From assembly GCF_022479115.1 (NCBI RefSeq), contig NZ_CP092497.1:4774001-4838000 (forward strand): a stretch of 64,000 nucleotides of DNA, given 5' to 3'. The stretch is from Amycolatopsis sp. EV170708-02-1 (GTDB taxonomy: Bacteria; Actinomycetota; Actinomycetes; Mycobacteriales; Pseudonocardiaceae). Positions 1 to 8,925 of the stretch are shown piece by piece; within the stretch, counting starts at the first letter, position 1; each line of letters begins with the position of its first letter. The notes below the pieces were generated by a model that saw nothing but the letters and a program-made list of their open reading frames with translations, had not been told where the DNA came from and searched no databases. A program made the translations under genes and the position numbers.

Positions 1-1
1 C

Positions 2-163
2 CCGGCGCTGCTCCAAGAAGTGCGGAACGACCTCAACGAAGGTTCTTCGCTGGGCGTGACCAGTACGCCCGCCTTCTCGGTCAACGGCCATCCGATGCTG
101 GGCGCGCAACCGGTGGAGCTGTTCGAGCAGCGGATCGAGCAGTCGCTGGCGGGCCTTTCGTGA
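2..163 (+). CDS. DsbA-family thioredoxin-fold oxidoreductase, C-terminal fragment
   Basis: Only the last 53 codons are in the window. The fragment reads GVTSTPAFSVNGHPMLGAQP, which is the cis-proline loop (TP) followed by the terminal strand and helix of DsbA-like thiol oxidoreductases. The CXXC active site would lie upstream, outside the window. Its TGA overlaps the GTG start of the CcdA-like gene in a GTGA, so the two are probably translationally coupled. This pairing fits extracytoplasmic disulfide handling: CcdA passes electrons from cytoplasmic thioredoxin to an exported thioredoxin-fold partner. The family call is good; the exact subfamily cannot be set from the fragment. Confidence 0.75.
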   Translation, partial: PALLQEVRNDLNEGSSLGVTSTPAFSVNGHPMLGAQPVELFEQRIEQSLAGLS

Positions 164-1029
164 CCGGGGTCAGCCTGCTCACCGCGTTCCTGGGCGGGCT
201 CCTGTCCCTCGTGAGTCCCTGCGCGGCCCTGCTGCTGCCGTCGTTCTTCGCCTACGCGTTCACCAGTGTCGGCACCCTGCTGTCGCGCACCGCCGCGTTC
301 CTGGCCGGGTTGCTGGTCGTCCTCGTGCCGCTGGGTGCGGGCGTGGCCGCCATCGGCGAACTCCTCACGCGCTACCGGGACATCGCCACGACGGCGGGCG
401 GCGCCCTGCTGGTCCTTTTCGGCCTCATGACGATCCTCGGCCTCGGGTTCGGCAGCGCGGCGGCGGGCCGGATCAGCGGAAGGCTGCGGATCTCCAGCAC
501 CGTGTCGGTCTTCGCCCTCGGGACCGTGTACGGGTTGGCGGGGTTCTGCTCCGGTCCGCTCCTCGGCGGCATCCTGACCGTCGCCGCGGTCGGCGCGCAG
601 CCTCTTTACGGCGCCGCGCTGCTGGGCGTGTACGCCGTCGGCATGGCCGCTCCCCTGTTCCTCCTTGCGCTGCTGTGGGACCGCTTCGACCTCTCCTCGC
701 GACGCTGGCTCCGCGGCCGGGAACTGCGGATCGGCCCCCTGCGGACCCAGTCGACGTCGCTGCTTTCCGGCCTGCTGTTCCTCGCCGTCGGCATCCTCTT
801 CCTCGCGACCGACGGCACCGCCGCGGTCGGCGGCGCGCTCGGCGTCGACCGACAATTCGAGGCACAGCAAGCGATCCAGCACACCCTGGGCCCGATCCCC
901 GACGTGGTGGTGGCGCTCGTGCTGGTGATCGTCGTCCTGTCCGCGATTCTGCTGCGCCGCGCACTGCGGCAACGTGTCCTCACCACCCGTCGCGAAGAGC
1001 GAGAAGACGGGTCTGCAGCTCGAGCGTGA
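160..1029 (+). CDS. CcdA/DsbD-family thiol-disulfide membrane transporter
   Basis: This 289-residue polytopic protein has about six hydrophobic helices. The first helix carries SPC (Cys21) and a later one carries GFCSGP (near Cys130), the two intramembrane cysteines typical of CcdA. Family members move reducing equivalents across the membrane to exported thioredoxin-like proteins, for cytochrome c maturation or disulfide repair. The GTG start overlaps the preceding DsbA-like stop codon. The C-terminus is Arg-rich and cytoplasmic. Its 3' end overlaps the convergent PucR gene by about 50 bases. No ResB/ResC partner is visible, so a cytochrome c role is not shown. Confidence 0.85.
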   Translation: MTGVSLLTAFLGGLLSLVSPCAALLLPSFFAYAFTSVGTLLSRTAAFLAGLLVVLVPLGAGVAAIGELLTRYRDIATTAGGALLVLFGLMTILGLGFGSAAAGRISGRLRISSTVSVFALGTVYGLAGFCSGPLLGGILTVAAVGAQPLYGAALLGVYAVGMAAPLFLLALLWDRFDLSSRRWLRGRELRIGPLRTQSTSLLSGLLFLAVGILFLATDGTAAVGGALGVDRQFEAQQAIQHTLGPIPDVVVALVLVIVVLSAILLRRALRQRVLTTRREEREDGSAARA

Positions 1030-2521
1030 ATCGCTGGACCGGGTCGTCGAGGTCGACCGCGCACAGCGTTTCGATGCGCTGGAGCCGGTAGCGGAAGGTG
1101 TTGCGGTGCACCTGGAGCGCGGCCGCGGCCCGGGTCGCGTCGCCGCCGGCGTCGAACCAGCTCCGTAACGTGTCCAGGTAGTCGACGCCGCGGCGAGACG
1201 CGTCACGGCGCAGCACGTCGAGGGCGCCGGTGAGCAGGCCGGGATGTTCACCGGCGAGGCGGGCCAGCTCGGCGATCAGGACGTGCGGGCGTAGCTCCGC
1301 CAGCTCGGCGGTGGCCGGTACCGGCCGCCTGACCAGCATGCTCACCGCGTGGCGGAGCGCACCGAGTTCGGCGCGGACCTCGTCGCCGGTGACACAGGGC
1401 GGGCCGACACAGGCCGCCAGCGGCACTCCCGCACTCGCGGAGGCGCGCCCCCGCAGACGCTCGGCGAAGTCGGCGGGCCCCGAGCCGGGCGTTGAAGGGA
1501 ACAACACGTACACGAGGTCGCCCACGATCGCGGTGGCCGCGCCCGGATCGAGCATGCGCGCGCAGCGCGCCAGCCCGCCCTCGACGTCCGACGTCACCGC
1601 GGGCGCGTCGGCGTGGGAACCGAGGCCGACGAGGCACCACCGCCGGCTCGTGCCGAGCCGTTCGGTCAGCGCCTCCAGCGATCCCGTGCCGGTCAGCAGT
1701 CCACGCAGCAGTTCGGCCCGGATCGCGTCCTCGTCGGCGCGTCCGGTGGGCTCGTCGATGAACCAGGCCGCGGCGGCGGTCGCCACGTCGTTCAGCATCC
1801 GCGACACGGAATCGGGTGTGTCGGGACCAGGCGAGAACAGTACGTAGCCGCCGACCACCTTGCCGACCTCGACCGGGGCGGCCCACCGAGATCCCGCGCC
1901 GGGGGCGTCGAGGCAAGCGACGCTTCGCACCCTCACGAGCCTCTCCCGGACTGCCGCCGGGACGCGGCGGGCGAGGATCGTCTCGCTGGTGAGGCCGTCG
2001 ACCGCGCCCCGGCACCCGAAAGCGAGCACGCGGAAGGCGGCGTCGGTGACCACGACGGCACCGTCCAGCGCGAGCGCCGCGCTCTCGGCGAGGTCGTAGA
2101 GACCACCGGCGGTCGGGTTCGTACCGCGGGCGCCGAACCGGGTGCCGGACAGCAGCGACCGGACCAGCGTGCGGATCTCGTCCCAGCCGATCCGCTCGTC
2201 CACCGCGATCACCGGCACCCCGGGGCTCGCGGGGATCCCGAGCTCCGCTTCGCGCACCACGACCGCGGCGGCGTCCGCCTGGCAGGCCGCCGCCAGTGCC
2301 GCGACGAGCTCTTCGCCGTTCGGACGGGGCGTCGTCACCAGCACCAGGTGATCCCGGCCCGGCGGCCGGGCGGGATCCCAGTCCGTCACCCCGGTCAGGG
2401 GCCTGTCGAGTCCCGAAGCCGGGTCGAGCACGCTGAACCAGCCTCGCCGCGCGCCGACGACGAGCGGCAACCGGATCGTCGGCCTCGTCTCCCGCGGTGA
2501 GACGACATCGAGCACCGTCAT
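980..2521 (-). CDS. PucR-family transcriptional regulator (first)
   Basis: A 513-residue regulator. The start at 2521 was chosen because AAGGAG lies about 8 bases upstream; an in-frame extension reaches 2635 but has no ribosome site. The C-terminal 60 residues form the PucR helix-turn-helix (LQVHRNTFRYRLQRIE), and the middle resembles the GGDEF-like region of CdaR/PucR proteins. PucR proteins commonly control purine, hydantoin or other nitrogen-compound catabolism. It lies 117 bases downstream of fgd and probably has its own promoter. A second PucR gene ends the neighbouring catabolic operon, so this one may control that operon or fgd. The ligand is unknown. Confidence 0.85.
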   Translation of the reverse strand: MTVLDVVSPRETRPTIRLPLVVGARRGWFSVLDPASGLDRPLTGVTDWDPARPPGRDHLVLVTTPRPNGEELVAALAAACQADAAAVVVREAELGIPASPGVPVIAVDERIGWDEIRTLVRSLLSGTRFGARGTNPTAGGLYDLAESAALALDGAVVVTDAAFRVLAFGCRGAVDGLTSETILARRVPAAVRERLVRVRSVACLDAPGAGSRWAAPVEVGKVVGGYVLFSPGPDTPDSVSRMLNDVATAAAAWFIDEPTGRADEDAIRAELLRGLLTGTGSLEALTERLGTSRRWCLVGLGSHADAPAVTSDVEGGLARCARMLDPGAATAIVGDLVYVLFPSTPGSGPADFAERLRGRASASAGVPLAACVGPPCVTGDEVRAELGALRHAVSMLVRRPVPATAELAELRPHVLIAELARLAGEHPGLLTGALDVLRRDASRRGVDYLDTLRSWFDAGGDATRAAAALQVHRNTFRYRLQRIETLCAVDLDDPVQRFTLELQTRLLALRDGW

Positions 2522-2638
2522 CGGACCGCTCCTTCCGTCCACGCCACGTCGCGTAGGCGGAAGGCTATGCAGCCGCCGAAACGCCGTCAGTGGGCACACA
2601 GCCCTGTGGAGATCGTTTCCCAGGGCGGTGAGCACTCC

Positions 2639-3658
2639 TCACCGCAAGGCCCTCAGCCGAGGCAGGAGGTCCTTGCGGGCCAGTTCGAGGAACCGGGCTT
2701 GATCGCCGCCGGGAGCGTGCAGCACCAGATCGGTGAAGCCCGCGTCGACATAGGGACGGATCTTCGCCACGACCTCGTCCGGGTCGGCGGAGACGATCCA
2801 CCGGGAGGCGATCTGGGACAGCGGGAGCTCGTCGGCGACCCGTTCCATGTCGACGGGATCGGAGATACCGTGTTTCTGTTCGGGTGTCAGGGAAAGCGGT
2901 GCCCAGAACCTGGTGTTCCCGGCGGCGGCCCGAGCGTCGGTGTCGTAGGAGAGCTTGATCTCGATCGAGCGCGCGACGTCCGCGGGTTCGCGGGCGGCCT
3001 GCTCCGCACCCGCGTCGACGGCGGGCTGCAACTTCTCCGTGTACAGCTCCATCCCCTTGCCGCTGGTGCAGATGAAGCCGTCCGCCACCCGGCCGGCGTA
3101 CTTCGCCACCACCGGTCCGCCTGCCGCGACGTAGATCGGTACCGGCAGCGGCGGGCGGTCGTAGACCGTCGCGTTCTCGGTGCGGAAGTACTCGCCGTCG
3201 AAACTCACCCGCTCCTCCGTCCACAAGAGACGGATGAGGTCGATCGCCTCGCGCAGGCGGGCGAACCTTTCCTTGAACCCCGGCCAGTCGAGGCGGGCGA
3301 CCGAAACCTCGTTGAGGGCTTCGCCGGTACCGAGACCGAGCACGATCCGTCCGGGATAGAGCGCGCCGAGGGTGCCGAAGGCCTGCGCCACCACCGCCGG
3401 GTTGTACCGGAAGGTCGCGGTCAGCACGCTCGTCCCGAGCCGGATCCGTTCGGTCCGCTCCCCCACCGCGGCGAGCCACGCCATCGAGAACGGTGCGTGC
3501 CCGCCGCGGTGCCGCCAGGGCTGGTAGTGGTCGCTGACCATCACGGAGTCGAATCCCCGCCGTTCGGCGAGTACCGCCAGTTCCACCAGTTCGCGCGGGG
3601 CGAATTGCTCGGCCGAAGCCTTGTAGCCGACGGTGATTCCCTCGGAATGTGTGTCCAT
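2639..3658 (-). CDS. fgd: F420-dependent glucose-6-phosphate dehydrogenase
   Basis: A 339-residue luciferase-fold (LLM) protein closely matching mycobacterial Fgd1 from memory: [18 protein letters not shown] near the N-terminus, [45 protein letters not shown], and ICTSGKG in the middle. Fgd oxidises glucose-6-phosphate to 6-phosphogluconolactone and reduces coenzyme F420, which feeds F420H2 to reductases and monooxygenases. It lies 80 bases downstream of a catabolic operon that begins with another LLM-fold gene, so it may supply F420H2 to that enzyme if the latter is F420-dependent. The reaction assignment is strong; the link to the operon is inference. Confidence 0.93.
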   Translation of the reverse strand: MDTHSEGITVGYKASAEQFAPRELVELAVLAERRGFDSVMVSDHYQPWRHRGGHAPFSMAWLAAVGERTERIRLGTSVLTATFRYNPAVVAQAFGTLGALYPGRIVLGLGTGEALNEVSVARLDWPGFKERFARLREAIDLIRLLWTEERVSFDGEYFRTENATVYDRPPLPVPIYVAAGGPVVAKYAGRVADGFICTSGKGMELYTEKLQPAVDAGAEQAAREPADVARSIEIKLSYDTDARAAAGNTRFWAPLSLTPEQKHGISDPVDMERVADELPLSQIASRWIVSADPDEVVAKIRPYVDAGFTDLVLHAPGGDQARFLELARKDLLPRLRALR

Positions 3659-3738
3659 TCCGGGTAGTCAACCGGCGGGCGCGGGCCGGGTCATCGTGCA
3701 CGGTGGCCGAACGGGGAGCCGCCGCCCTGTGCGCCCGA

Positions 3739-5343
3739 TCAGCCGGGATCGTCCCAGTCGACGTCGACGGCCCGCGTGGCCAGGTGCACGGCCAACCGGT
3801 CGTCCGGATCACCGAGGTCGGCGGGCAGCAGCTCGGTGATCCGTTCCATCCGCTGCATGACGGTGTTGCGGTGCACGCCGAGGACGGCTCCGGCGGCCTT
3901 CGCCGAGGATTGGGCGTCGAGATAGCACCGCAGGGTGCGGACCAGTTCCCCGGACGGATCGGCCTCGGCGAGCGGAGCGAGCAGGTCGGCCGCGGCGCCG
4001 CGCAAGGGAGCCGAGCCGTACCAGCCCGCGATCAGGCGCCTGGTGCTGCCGGCGTCGATGTGCTCGACGGCTGCCGGGCGGTGGGCGGTGTGGGCGAGCA
4101 AAGCGGCTTGGCGGGCTTGTCCCGCGGAGCGGCCGATGCCCGCCGTGCCCGTTTGTGCGCGCCCGACGCCCGCGCACAAACGCAGGCCCGGGTGCACGGC
4201 TTCGACCGCGGCGAGGGTCCTGGCGAGCCTCTCGATCAGCCGTCCGGGATCCGCCGCGTCGGCTTGTGCCTCGGTGGTCGACCAGAACACCCAGCCCTCG
4301 GCGCGTTCCACGAGCGTGGCGGGCATGCCGTGTTCGGCGAGCTGCTCCTCCAGTTCCGCGCCGAGCGCGGACATCCGGAGCGCGGCCGGGGCGGCCGAAA
4401 CCTGGACCTGCACCGCGGTGTGCCAGCCGGCGAGCCGCCAGCCGAGGGCGGTGGCTCGTTCGACGGTGCGGCGTGCCGGCTCTTCCGGCTGTTCGAAGAT
4501 CTCGTTGAGCAGGAGCGATCGCCGCCGGTGTTCCCGTTCGATCCGGACCGCTTCGCCCGCCACGTGCACCGCGAAGGAGAGGGAGGCGATCGCGATCGCG
4601 CGCCGGACCGGCTCGAGCAGCACTCCGGCCGCGAACCGGGGCCGCCGCACGGCGATCCAGTAGACCGCGGGGCCGGTCGCGTCGATCTGCACCGGGTGCG
4701 CCATCAGGTCGCCGCCGCCGGTCTCGACGGTGAGGGCGACCGGGTGCGTGTCACCCAGCCGCTCCGTGGACACGTGGGCCGCGAGCAGCGCGTGCACCGC
4801 CGGATCGCCTGCTACGTAACGGGATTCCGCGTCGGCGAGGGCGACCGGTTCCCCGAGCGTCGCCGCGAGCAGCGAGGTGAGGGCGTCCGCGTCCGCGGGT
4901 GGGCGTTGGAAACGGCGGGAGGCGTCACCGAGTACGCGCAGCCCCGCGATCTCGGGGGCGCGGACGTAGGGGTCGAACGCGGTGATCACCCCGGCGGGGG
5001 CGATGTCGCCGACACCGATGAGCGGTAAGGCGAGCCGGTCGGCCAGGCGGCGGGTGGCGAACGGGATCCGCCGGGACGGGCGGGCGGCGATGATCCCGGA
5101 CAGGCCGGAACTGCCCGCGAGCCGGATCGCGAGATCCGCCGCGAGATCGTCGAGGGCGAGCTGCTCGCGGCCGAACACCACGACGCCGCACGGCGCGAGC
5201 TCGGAGATCTCGTGGACGGTGGAACCGGCGACGACCATCCGGACGGGCCGCCGCAATCCGGCCTCGCCGCCGAGCACCTCGCAGTGCTCGATCAGGTCCA
5301 GGTCCAGAAGCTGGCCGAGGGTGACCGCCGGGCCGGTCGTCAC
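3739..5343 (-). CDS. PucR-family transcriptional regulator (second, end of catabolic operon)
   Basis: A 534-residue regulator with an N-terminal PucR sensory domain (TLGQLLDLDLIEHCEVLGGEAGL, then a VVFGREQLALDD stretch near residues 50-65). The C-terminal PucR-type helix-turn-helix includes VLGVHRNTVMQRMERI. The GTG start overlaps the stop codon of the hydantoinase-like gene in GTGA, so it is the last translationally coupled gene of the operon. This position suggests it senses the pathway substrate or an intermediate. In known systems PucR relatives regulate purine and related nitrogen catabolism. The exact effector is not visible in the sequence. Confidence 0.87.
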   Translation of the reverse strand: MTTGPAVTLGQLLDLDLIEHCEVLGGEAGLRRPVRMVVAGSTVHEISELAPCGVVVFGREQLALDDLAADLAIRLAGSSGLSGIIAARPSRRIPFATRRLADRLALPLIGVGDIAPAGVITAFDPYVRAPEIAGLRVLGDASRRFQRPPADADALTSLLAATLGEPVALADAESRYVAGDPAVHALLAAHVSTERLGDTHPVALTVETGGGDLMAHPVQIDATGPAVYWIAVRRPRFAAGVLLEPVRRAIAIASLSFAVHVAGEAVRIEREHRRRSLLLNEIFEQPEEPARRTVERATALGWRLAGWHTAVQVQVSAAPAALRMSALGAELEEQLAEHGMPATLVERAEGWVFWSTTEAQADAADPGRLIERLARTLAAVEAVHPGLRLCAGVGRAQTGTAGIGRSAGQARQAALLAHTAHRPAAVEHIDAGSTRRLIAGWYGSAPLRGAAADLLAPLAEADPSGELVRTLRCYLDAQSSAKAAGAVLGVHRNTVMQRMERITELLPADLGDPDDRLAVHLATRAVDVDWDDPG

Positions 5344-6674
5344 GGTGTCACCGGTTCCAGTACCGGTCCGATGGCGGTCACCCGCAGCCGTGCGGCCGGG
5401 ACCGGGACGTAGGTCATCAGCGCCTCCTTGACCGGGGATTCCCGCAGTGATCGCGGATCGGCACCCGCCAGGATCGCGGCGTCCCTGGCCAGCCGCCGGG
5501 CACGGGCCACCGAATCCCCGCGTCCACCGGTGCCCTGCCAGAAGATCCGGTCGACCGTGCCCGCCGCTTCGGCGACCGCGGCTCCCACCGCCGCCGCCAG
5601 ATCGGCTTCCGGTGGCCGGATCACGCGGACGTCCGGCGGATCGGGCAGGGTGGCGGCCCGGTCGCCGACGATCACGACCGGCAGATCGTCGAACCCGTAC
5701 CGCGCGCGGGCGAGCACCGCCCGGAGCCGGGACGGGCCGGAACGCTCCACCGAGGTCAGCCGCGGGGTACGCAGACCGGTCCGGACACCGGCGATCTCCC
5801 GGCGCAGTCCCGAATCCGGCAGCAGCCCGGCGTGCGTCGTCCCGACGACCGCCCGTCGGGCCGTCACCTCCACCACCGCGGCCGTGCGCGTGCCCGCCAG
5901 TCTGGCCGCGCCATGGACGAGCGCCGCACCCGAAGAGCCGAGTGAAGCCGTGGCGTGGCGAAGCGCGTCGAGCGCGGGCAACACCGTGCCGTCGCCCCGG
6001 AGGACGTACAGGTCCGCGTCGGGATTGTGCGCGCGTACCGCGGCGCCCAGTTCACCGATCCTGGCACGGGCGCTCCGGGCCAGTGCGGCGTCGAGCACCG
6101 CCGTGTGCTCGCGCTCCAGCAAGCCGAGCGCCTCCGTCTCGGCGCCCCTGATCACCGGCACGTCCGGCCCGAGTTCGTCGGCGATCACGGCCGCGGCCCG
6201 CAGTTCGTGGTCCGGGTTCTCCAGCCCGTGGACCGCCGCCACCGCGACGGCCTCGGCGTTCCCGGCGCACCCGCGGGCGAACGCGGCCACGGCGGCGAGA
6301 TCCAGGGGCGCCGATTCCCGGCCGTCGTACTCGTGCCCGCCACGCACCATCGTCACCGGTCCCGCGAGCGCGCCGGACAGCTGGGCGGGCCAGCCCGCCA
6401 GCGGCGGAAGCGCGGTCGCGGCCGGCGCCCCGATACGCAGGACCCCGACGCGTGCCCCGGCGACCACGTCGGAGACCGGGTGGTCCGGCAGGATCGCCAC
6501 GACCCGGTCGACCGCCGCCGCGTCGATCCCCTCCGCGATCAACGCGCCGAGCAGCAGCGAAGGCGAGTCACCGCCGGGGTGTCCACGATGGACCGCCACG
6601 ATCCGGTCCTGCTCGTCCAGTGCCACCGCGCGGGCCGAGACGGCGTCCACGCCCACTCGCAACCGGCTCGTCAT
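5340..6674 (-). CDS. Hydantoinase/oxoprolinase-family-like protein
   Basis: A 444-residue protein related to the HyuA/oxoprolinase family, with an N-terminal actin-like half and a central GGHEYDGRESAPLD motif typical of HyuA relatives. It is much shorter than ATP-dependent hydantoinases (around 680-700 residues). The usual GGTFTD-like phosphate motif near residue 10 is replaced by VDAVSARA, so ATP binding may be altered. Its start overlaps the DUF917 stop by 4 bases and its stop overlaps the PucR start. HyuA-like and DUF917 proteins are often encoded together and are thought to act on cyclic amides. The reaction is not established here. Confidence 0.7.
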   Translation of the reverse strand: MTSRLRVGVDAVSARAVALDEQDRIVAVHRGHPGGDSPSLLLGALIAEGIDAAAVDRVVAILPDHPVSDVVAGARVGVLRIGAPAATALPPLAGWPAQLSGALAGPVTMVRGGHEYDGRESAPLDLAAVAAFARGCAGNAEAVAVAAVHGLENPDHELRAAAVIADELGPDVPVIRGAETEALGLLEREHTAVLDAALARSARARIGELGAAVRAHNPDADLYVLRGDGTVLPALDALRHATASLGSSGAALVHGAARLAGTRTAAVVEVTARRAVVGTTHAGLLPDSGLRREIAGVRTGLRTPRLTSVERSGPSRLRAVLARARYGFDDLPVVIVGDRAATLPDPPDVRVIRPPEADLAAAVGAAVAEAAGTVDRIFWQGTGGRGDSVARARRLARDAAILAGADPRSLRESPVKEALMTYVPVPAARLRVTAIGPVLEPVTP

Positions 6675-7750
6675 CGGGACCCCACCGCGAGGCGCGAATC
6701 GAACCGGACCGGATCGATGTCGTAGCCGAACGCGCGCGGTCCGACGATCGCGAGCCCTTCAGGTGTGTGCCAGCGTTCGTCGACCGGGCCGGTGATCACG
6801 TGCACGTCCTGGCCGACGGCGAGGTCGACGGTCTGCACCAGGGCGCCCGTGTCCGCGTCCGCGAGGCCGATGAGGTCCGGGACGGAGGCCAGCACCGTGC
6901 CTTCCCGGCTGACGATCAGGTTCTCGTTCTGGAAGTCGATCCGCGCGTACCCGCCGGACGTCTGCAGGGAAACGACGCCGCGCGGCCAGCCGTCGGCGGA
7001 GTACTGCGCGATCTCGGCGACCGTTCCGGAGCACACCAGACGTCCACCGCAGGCGCTCAGGTACGGGTCGTACCCGTCCGGACGTGCCGGGGAGACGTCG
7101 GCGAGCGCCGCCCCGATCCTGGCGCACGCGCTGATCGACCCGGCGGCACCGAGCCGGGCACAGTCCCCGGCGGTCACCCGGTACGCGCTGATCAACGCGA
7201 CCAGGCCCAGCCCCGGCATGACGGCCCGCACCAGCTCGCCCAGGACGGTGTCGGCGCCGCTGCTGAACTCCGCAACGACCCCGGCGCCCCCGACCACGGT
7301 GATGGGCGGGACGGGGTGGCCTGCCAGTCGCAGCAGTGTCATGTCGATCGAAGGCAGGGTGCGGCGCATCAGGTCGAGGTCGAGGCACGGCAGCCCGAGT
7401 TCGGCCGCGACCACCAGTGCGACGGCCACGTTGACGCTGCCGAGCTGGACCGGCAGGACCGCCGCGCATTCGCGGCCGGCACGGGCTTCCACCGCCGACC
7501 GGAGTGTCTCCGCTTCCGCGGCGCTGTGCGCCTTCTCGATGAGGGCGTCCGGAGTGCCTCCGGACACCACCGGCAGCACGAGGGCGTCCGGGGCGAACTC
7601 GTCCGCGGCGACGAGCGGGACCGGCCCGTGCCGCCGGACGGCCGCGGTGAGGAGCTGCTGACCCAGGTACGGATCGCCGCCACCGCCACTCCCGAAGTGG
7701 ACGGCGCCCCGCACCACGTCGTCGATCGCGGCTTCGGCCACGTGCTTCAT
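6671..7750 (-). CDS. DUF917 (S-Me-THD domain) protein
   Basis: A 359-residue protein with the DUF917 signature FGSGGGGDPYLGQQLL near residue 20, and a later VVGGAGVVAEF / AYRVTAGDC region. The family is also named after S-methyl thiohydantoin desulfurase and is repeatedly found beside hydantoinase-like genes. Here it overlaps the hydantoinase-like gene by 4 bases, so the two products probably form a complex or act consecutively. The ATG start at 7750 follows the M20 stop by 29 bases. The substrate is unknown; a role in cyclic-amide catabolism is inferred from family and neighbours. Confidence 0.8.
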   Translation of the reverse strand: MKHVAEAAIDDVVRGAVHFGSGGGGDPYLGQQLLTAAVRRHGPVPLVAADEFAPDALVLPVVSGGTPDALIEKAHSAAEAETLRSAVEARAGRECAAVLPVQLGSVNVAVALVVAAELGLPCLDLDLMRRTLPSIDMTLLRLAGHPVPPITVVGGAGVVAEFSSGADTVLGELVRAVMPGLGLVALISAYRVTAGDCARLGAAGSISACARIGAALADVSPARPDGYDPYLSACGGRLVCSGTVAEIAQYSADGWPRGVVSLQTSGGYARIDFQNENLIVSREGTVLASVPDLIGLADADTGALVQTVDLAVGQDVHVITGPVDERWHTPEGLAIVGPRAFGYDIDPVRFDSRLAVGSR

Positions 7751-7779
7751 GACGGCACCCTAACCGCCGTCGTGGCTGC

Positions 7780-8925
7780 TCACGAGGCCGTGACACCCCG
7801 GAAGGTCGCGTACAGCCTGGCGAACGTGCGTGCGGCGGTGACCAGTTCGCGGATCGGCACGTGCTCGTCGGCGGTGTGGGCGACGGTCATCGACCCCGGC
7901 CCGTACACCACGGCGGGCATTCCCAGCCGGTTGCGGAGGAAACGGGCATCCGTGCCGAGCTTCAGCCCGCGGACCGGCGCGTCCCGCGCGGCCCGCCGGA
8001 CCTCGGCGACGAACGGGTGCCCGGCGTCCAGCTCGGATCCCTCGGCGAACGCGACGACGTGCGTTTCATAGTCGAAATCGCCGGCGGCGTCGATCAACCG
8101 GGTCAGACTCGCGAGGGCCTGCTCCCGGGTGTGGCCCGGCAACACACGCCTGTCGACCCGCAACCGGCACTCGGCGGCGACGATATTGGCCGCGGTGCCA
8201 CCGGCGATCGTCCCGACGTTGCAGGTGGGCGTGCCCAGGAACGGATGGGCGTCGTCGCCGAAGTCGGCGAGGTGGAGCGCGGACACGATCCGCGCCGCGT
8301 CGGCGACCGCGGAATGCCCGGCGGCCGGGTCGCTGCCGTGCGCCGCCCGGCCGCGCACCGAGATCTCCACCATCAGCGATCCCCGCTCGGCCACTCCGAC
8401 CTGCAATTCGCTCGGTTCGGGGACGACGGCGGCGTCGGCGCGCACGAGCCCGGCGGCGACCAGGGCCTCGGTCCCGGCCCGGCCGCCGGTCTCCTCGTCG
8501 GCCACGAAATGGAAGACGAGGTCCGCCGGTGGCACGACGCCGGCGTCCCGGCAGGCGCGCAGCCCTTCGATCGCGGCGGCGATCCCGCCCTTCATGTCGC
8601 AGGCGCCGCGGCCGTAGAGCAGGCCGTCCCGCACCAGCCCGCCGAACGGGGGCACCGACCAGTCCGCGTCCGACACGGGGACGACGTCCACGTGGCCGTT
8701 GACCAGCAGCGTGGGGCTGCCCCCGGACCCGACGCGGGCCAGCACGGACGGGCGGCCCGTCTCGGGCTCGAAGATCTCGACGTCGGCGCCCAGTTCGCGC
8801 AGGACCGCCGAGAGCGGTTCGATCACAGGTCGTTCTCCGCCGGGCGGGTTCCGGGTGTCGCACCGGATCAGTTCCGCCGCCAGCCCGGTGACCCGGTCGG
8901 CACGGACGGCGGCCGCGGCGTTCAC
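7780..8925 (-). CDS. M20-family metallopeptidase/amidohydrolase (ArgE/DapE-like)
   Basis: A 381-residue zinc hydrolase. The M20 motifs are in order: LLVNGHVDVVP (metal ligand and Asp), GRGACDMKGG, and FVADEETGGRAG with the catalytic Glu pair. A dimerisation domain follows (GRAAHGSDPAAGHSA), and a late HTADEH supplies the last ligand. The GTG start at 8925 overlaps the DUF1028 stop. Family members remove acyl, succinyl or carbamoyl groups from amino acids. In this operon it could hydrolyse the N-acyl or N-carbamoyl amino acid produced by ring opening, which is an inference. A longer upstream frame belongs to shadow sequence and was discarded. Confidence 0.85.
   Translation of the reverse strand: MNAAAAVRADRVTGLAAELIRCDTRNPPGGERPVIEPLSAVLRELGADVEIFEPETGRPSVLARVGSGGSPTLLVNGHVDVVPVSDADWSVPPFGGLVRDGLLYGRGACDMKGGIAAAIEGLRACRDAGVVPPADLVFHFVADEETGGRAGTEALVAAGLVRADAAVVPEPSELQVGVAERGSLMVEISVRGRAAHGSDPAAGHSAVADAARIVSALHLADFGDDAHPFLGTPTCNVGTIAGGTAANIVAAECRLRVDRRVLPGHTREQALASLTRLIDAAGDFDYETHVVAFAEGSELDAGHPFVAEVRRAARDAPVRGLKLGTDARFLRNRLGMPAVVYGPGSMTVAHTADEHVPIRELVTAARTFARLYATFRGVTAS

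Noticed and set aside
473..964. Long minus-strand open frame over the ccdA-like gene
   Set aside because: Arg- and Pro-rich shadow frame typical of high-GC DNA; the plus-strand CcdA motif set is convincing.
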